From Bog-105 sp965277855 (lineage in GTDB: Bacteria > Acidobacteriota > Terriglobia > Bryobacterales > Bryobacteraceae), in the NCBI GenBank assembly GCA_965277855.1, contig OZ255847.1, positions 3,906,001-3,970,000 of the forward strand: DNA of 64,000 nucleotides. Direction: 5' to 3'. Shown here in pieces: positions 61,182 through 64,000 of this stretch. Every line of letters begins with the position of its first letter. The first letter of the stretch is position 1. Made by a program: the position numbers and the translations under genes. The notes beneath the pieces were generated by a model, which made no database searches, had not been told where the DNA came from, and saw only the letters and a list, made by a program, of their open reading frames with translations.

Positions 61182-62794
61182 CGGACTTCGCGGAGCCGAT
61201 CGAGCTGGCGATATTCAAGAGCGCACTGCATTCGATTGCGGTCGAGATGGGGATTGCATTGCGGCGCACCGCGTTTTCGCCCAACATCAAGGAGCGGCGC
61301 GATTATTCGAGTGCGGTGTTCGATGGAGAAGGCCGGGTTATTGCGATGGGCGACGACATGCCGGTGCACCTGGGATCGATGCCCATGTCGCTGCGGGCGG
61401 CACTGGACAAGCTGGCGCTCGAGCGGGGAGACGTAGCGATTCTGAACGATCCGTATGCGGGAGGGACGCACCTGCCGGATATTACGTTGGTGATGCCGGT
61501 GTTTGCGGAGGGCGTGCGGGAAGCGACGTTTTTTGTGGCGAACCGGGCGCATCATGCGGATGTCGGCGGGATGTATCCGGGGTCGATGGGATTATGCCGC
61601 GAAATTTATCAGGAGGGGATACGCATCCCGCCGGTGAAGTTGATGGTAGGCGGCGTGCTGAATCGGGCGCTGCTGGAAGTGATTTTGAGCAATGTCCGCA
61701 CACCCGAGGAACGGGAAGGTGACTTGACCGCGCAGTTAGGCGCGTGCCGTATCGGCGAGACGCGCGTGCTCGAGTTGATCGGCAAGTACGGACTGGAGCG
61801 GGTCGGACGGCAGGTGGAGGGATTACTGAATCACTCCGAAACGCTGATGCGCGCGGAGTTGGAGCAGTTGACGGAGGGAGAGTTCGCAGCGGAAGACTTT
61901 CTGGATGACGACGGCGGGGGGGAGACGCCGGTGCGGATTGCGGTGCGGATCAGGACGGAACCGCGCACAGGAGAGATCGGCATCGACTTTACGGGATCGG
62001 CGGCGCAGGTGGCGGGGAGTTTAAACGCGGTGGCGGCGATTACCTATTCGGCGGTGTATTACGTCATGCGATGCCTGTTGCCGGAAGAGGCGGCGGCGAC
62101 GGCGGGGCTGATGCGGCCGGTGACTTTGACGATGCCGGTGGGAACAGTGGTGAATGCTTTGCAGCCGGCGGCGGTGGCGGGTGGAAACGTAGAGACGTCG
62201 CAGCGCATTGTGGACGTGCTTTTGCGGGCGTTTGCGCAAATTGTGCCGGCGCGGATACCGGCGGCGAGTGCGGGAACGATGAGCAATTTGACGATTGGCG
62301 GGGTGGACCCACGCACGGGAAAAGCGTATGCGTATTATGAGACGATCGCGGGCGGCTCGGGCGGGCGGCCGAATGGAGACGGTGTGGCCGGGCGGCATAC
62401 GCATATGACGAACTCTTTGAATACGCCCGTGGAAGCGCTGGAGTTTGCGTATCCGTTCCGGGTGCGGCGGTATGCTTACCGGCCGGGGTCGGGCGGTGCG
62501 GGATTTTATTACGGCGGCGAAGGATTGATCCGCGAAATTGAATTGCTCGGGGCGGCGCAGGTCACGCTTCTTTCGGACCGGCGGAAGTGGCCGCCGTACG
62601 GCTTGCAGGGGGGAGCGGCGGGCGCACCAGGGCGGAACGTTTTGATGGATGCGGGAAGGGAGCGAGATCTGCCGGGGAAGTGCAGTTTGGAGGTCGAGCC
62701 GGGAGCGGTGTTGCGGGTGGAGACGCCGGGTGGGGGCGGTTGGGGTATGCCCCGTTCAAGCGCTGACAGCGGCAGTGTTGATGGGCGCGGCTAA
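61178..62794 (+). CDS. hyuB: Hydantoinase/oxoprolinase subunit B
   Basis: A 538-residue HyuB-type protein. The N-terminus ELAIFKSALHSIAVEMGIALRRTAFSPNIKERRDYSSAVFD and DDMPVHLGSMP, then NDPYAGGTHLPDITLVMPVF and HHADVGGMYPGSM, and the C-terminal GSGGAGFYYGGEGLIRE are characteristic. It works as the partner of HyuA in ATP-dependent ring opening. The GTG at 61178 overlaps the hyuA stop. Its last 39 bases overlap a small gene on the other strand. Confidence 0.93.
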   Translation: MTDFAEPIELAIFKSALHSIAVEMGIALRRTAFSPNIKERRDYSSAVFDGEGRVIAMGDDMPVHLGSMPMSLRAALDKLALERGDVAILNDPYAGGTHLPDITLVMPVFAEGVREATFFVANRAHHADVGGMYPGSMGLCREIYQEGIRIPPVKLMVGGVLNRALLEVILSNVRTPEEREGDLTAQLGACRIGETRVLELIGKYGLERVGRQVEGLLNHSETLMRAELEQLTEGEFAAEDFLDDDGGGETPVRIAVRIRTEPRTGEIGIDFTGSAAQVAGSLNAVAAITYSAVYYVMRCLLPEEAAATAGLMRPVTLTMPVGTVVNALQPAAVAGGNVETSQRIVDVLLRAFAQIVPARIPAASAGTMSNLTIGGVDPRTGKAYAYYETIAGGSGGRPNGDGVAGRHTHMTNSLNTPVEALEFAYPFRVRRYAYRPGSGGAGFYYGGEGLIREIELLGAAQVTLLSDRRKWPPYGLQGGAAGAPGRNVLMDAGRERDLPGKCSLEVEPGAVLRVETPGGGGWGMPRSSADSGSVDGRG

Positions 62795-63070
62795 CAGGTC
62801 AGCGCGCTGCTCGAGATCAGTTCGAAAGAGCTTGAGACGGCGACCTTCCCAGAGGATCGGGACAAGTGGCGAGGGCGGCGCCTGCGGTTCGACCGAGATG
62901 ATGCAATTGGCGGGGATGTAGATGTTACCGCGGTGTTCGCCGTCGCAGTAGACGGCTAATATTTCGGACTTCAAGCGATACGTGGTGGCGTCGTCCACTT
63001 CGGGTACCTTTCGTGGCCCATTTGGGGTTGGCTTGATGAAAAAGATAACACTTCCGGCAAATGTTGGCAA
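62756..63070 (-). CDS. Small protein of unknown function
   Basis: A 104-residue frame. The C-terminal two thirds look like a genuine protein: TTYRLKSEILAVYCDGEHRGNIYIPANCIISVEP and VPILWEGRRLKLFRTDLEQRADLL, a pattern I associate with short acidobacterial proteins of 65-70 residues. The first 35 residues may not be translated: the start at 63070 is a TTG, and an internal GTG (before DDATTYRLK) is an alternative. It overlaps the hyuB end by 39 nt in antisense. Function unknown. Confidence 0.55.
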   Translation of the reverse strand: MPTFAGSVIFFIKPTPNGPRKVPEVDDATTYRLKSEILAVYCDGEHRGNIYIPANCIISVEPQAPPSPLVPILWEGRRLKLFRTDLEQRADLLAAPINTAAVSA

Positions 63071-63863
63071 GTAGAATTTGCCGGGTGCTGCAAACAGTTC
63101 CGGCAGGGCAGCAGAAATAATTTTACTATCCGCGTGTCTTTATTTTGAATGAGATAGAGAAACTTTGCTCGCATGAAGCAAGTTGTATAGCGAAAAAGTG
63201 GAAAATATTGCTCGACAGCGGGACCTAAGCCATGCAATATTTCTAGTACCGCTAGTACTAAAGCGGTGACGACTAAATCATGCACACACCAGTGATCATC
63301 GATCATCATCACGTTCTCGCGATTCTCCAGGTTGTACGAATCCTGTTCGGGTTCTAGGTTTGTGGTCCGGCGAAAGCGATGCCCTGATCGCTTTGGCCGT
63401 GGAAAAGATTGAAATCGAAGGCGATCCTGCACTGCCAAGTTGTGGGTGTTTCAAGCCGCAAGAAAGTATTGTTCCTGTGGCAGAGAGAGAACAGATGATA
63501 GGGGGAGCCGTCCGGGCAAGATGTGCGATGCGGGATAACAGAATGAGGCGGACTGAAGGCTTCCTCTACCAGCGTGATTATTTAAGATTCCGACATGGAG
63601 CCAGGCGGTAAGCCACTCTTGCTCGAATTCAACGGCAGGCGGCAGCAGAACTGCCGATGAGACTGCGAGTCATGGTGCGGTTCGTGCAATAAAATCCAGC
63701 CTTCGTGTGTGAGAACTGGGGGCAACCGGCACGTCGCAAAATTACGGGATTACGCCGATAGAATCATCCAGGTCGCCTGACAATGTCGTAGTCGTGGGGT
63801 GAGCGATGGAGTGTATCATCGGTCACTTTGGCCCATGACTGTTAAGACTACCAGGAGAGGTTC
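63071..63863. other. Intergenic stretch, AT-richer, no gene recognised
   Basis: About 790 bases without a supported gene. 63120-63300 is clearly richer in A and T than its surroundings and contains a near-tandem CTAGTACCG-CTAGTACTA (63242-63260). From 63590 to 63700 the composition returns to normal. Any promoter of the last gene would lie near 63780-63850; AGGAGAGG at 63852-63859 is its Shine-Dalgarno. Confidence 0.5.
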
Positions 63864-64000
63864 ATGTCAATTTCGCGATTGGTTCCCGCTGTTATTTTCG
63901 GCGTGTTAGCACTTCCCTTTTCCGTTCCGCGAGCCGCTGCACAGCAGACGCCGCAACCTGACCCTCAAATGGCAGTGGTGTTGAATGAGCTGAAAGCGAT
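63864..64000 (+). CDS. Exported alpha/beta hydrolase (partial, runs off right edge)
   Basis: An ATG at 63864 after AGGAGAGG opens a signal peptide (MSISRLVPAVIFGVLALPFSV, cleaved near AAAQ) and then TPQPDPQMAVVLNELKA. The DPQMxxVLxxLxAL beginning is common in exported acetyl-esterase/lipase-type hydrolases. Only 45 residues are in the window, so the class is a guess from the leader. Confidence 0.55.
   Translation, partial: MSISRLVPAVIFGVLALPFSVPRAAAQQTPQPDPQMAVVLNELKA

Noticed and set aside
63242..63260. Near-tandem CTAGTAC units in the AT-richer gap
   Set aside because: Only two partial units; too little for a repeat array or protein-binding site claim.
63290..63370. Sequence resembling a tRNA T arm (TACGAATCCTG)
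   Set aside because: No acceptor, D or anticodon arms could be paired around it.
62971..63438. A 155-codon minus-strand frame across the AT-richer gap
   Set aside because: No start signal, odd composition and no recognisable motif; overlaps the better-supported small gene in another frame.

Overview
The window looks like chromosomal DNA of a soil-type acidobacterium, close to the Solibacter/Bryobacter group. This is an inference from gene content: a MacB/FtsX-type 'ADOP' permease, a SpoIVB-like S55 peptidase, an ECF sigma factor fused by a 4-nt overlap to a Ser/Thr kinase-TPR protein, an exosortase/EpsI pair, many secreted beta-propeller and TPR proteins, a membrane pyrophosphatase and dispersed small repeats. 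No rRNA or CRISPR array was seen. Two tRNA genes are present.

Layout. 1-2.6 kb: a CysO-like sulfur carrier, JAMM peptidase and cysteine synthase operon (minus strand), then a small protein and a phosphopantetheinyl transferase (plus). 2.6-6 kb: one single-module NRPS. 6-10.4 kb: two IS630 scars around a frameshifted secreted-protein gene, a frameshifted permease gene and a molybdopterin-type domain protein. 10.4-20.7 kb: PP2C phosphatase, TetR/azoreductase/DoxX, EpsI/exosortase, S55 peptidase and a secreted beta-propeller protein. 20.7-25.9 kb: tRNA(CAT), parB, parA, two parS sites, mnmG, purD, tRNA-Arg. 25.9-31.7 kb: a secreted repeat protein divergent from the sigma factor/kinase operon and a tiny membrane protein. 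31.8-43.4 kb: hppA, Uma2, CGNR regulator, decayed hydrolase, secreted unknown, GH2, MATE, M28 peptidase, YdeI-like. 43.4-64 kb: an accessory stretch with three complete IS elements (IS701-, IS4- and IS110-type), miniature structured repeats, a toxin-antitoxin pair, a GxxExxY pseudogene, TPR, zinc-ribbon, TauE/DUF1634, M23, beta-lactamase-fold, MFS and hydantoinase genes, ending in the start of a secreted alpha/beta hydrolase.

Genes that work together: CysM, JAMM and CysO (protein-bound sulfur route to cysteine); PPTase and NRPS (carrier protein activation); ParA, ParB and parS (origin segregation); sigma factor and kinase; exosortase and EpsI; HyuA and HyuB; TauE and DUF1634; UPF0175 and DUF3368.

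The most interesting signals are: (1) the IS110-type element, whose non-coding left end carries short matches to its own right-end junction and to its target flanks, as a bridge RNA would, and which sits in a dispersed 10-bp-period repeat; (2) a multi-hairpin repeat family that brackets the MFS gene and shares terminal sequence with the IS4-type element; (3) a switch in G/C strand bias near 43.4-45 kb, about 20 kb from parABS. Several genes carry single-base lesions, which may be real decay or assembly error. All family assignments are by eye from motifs; no searches were run.
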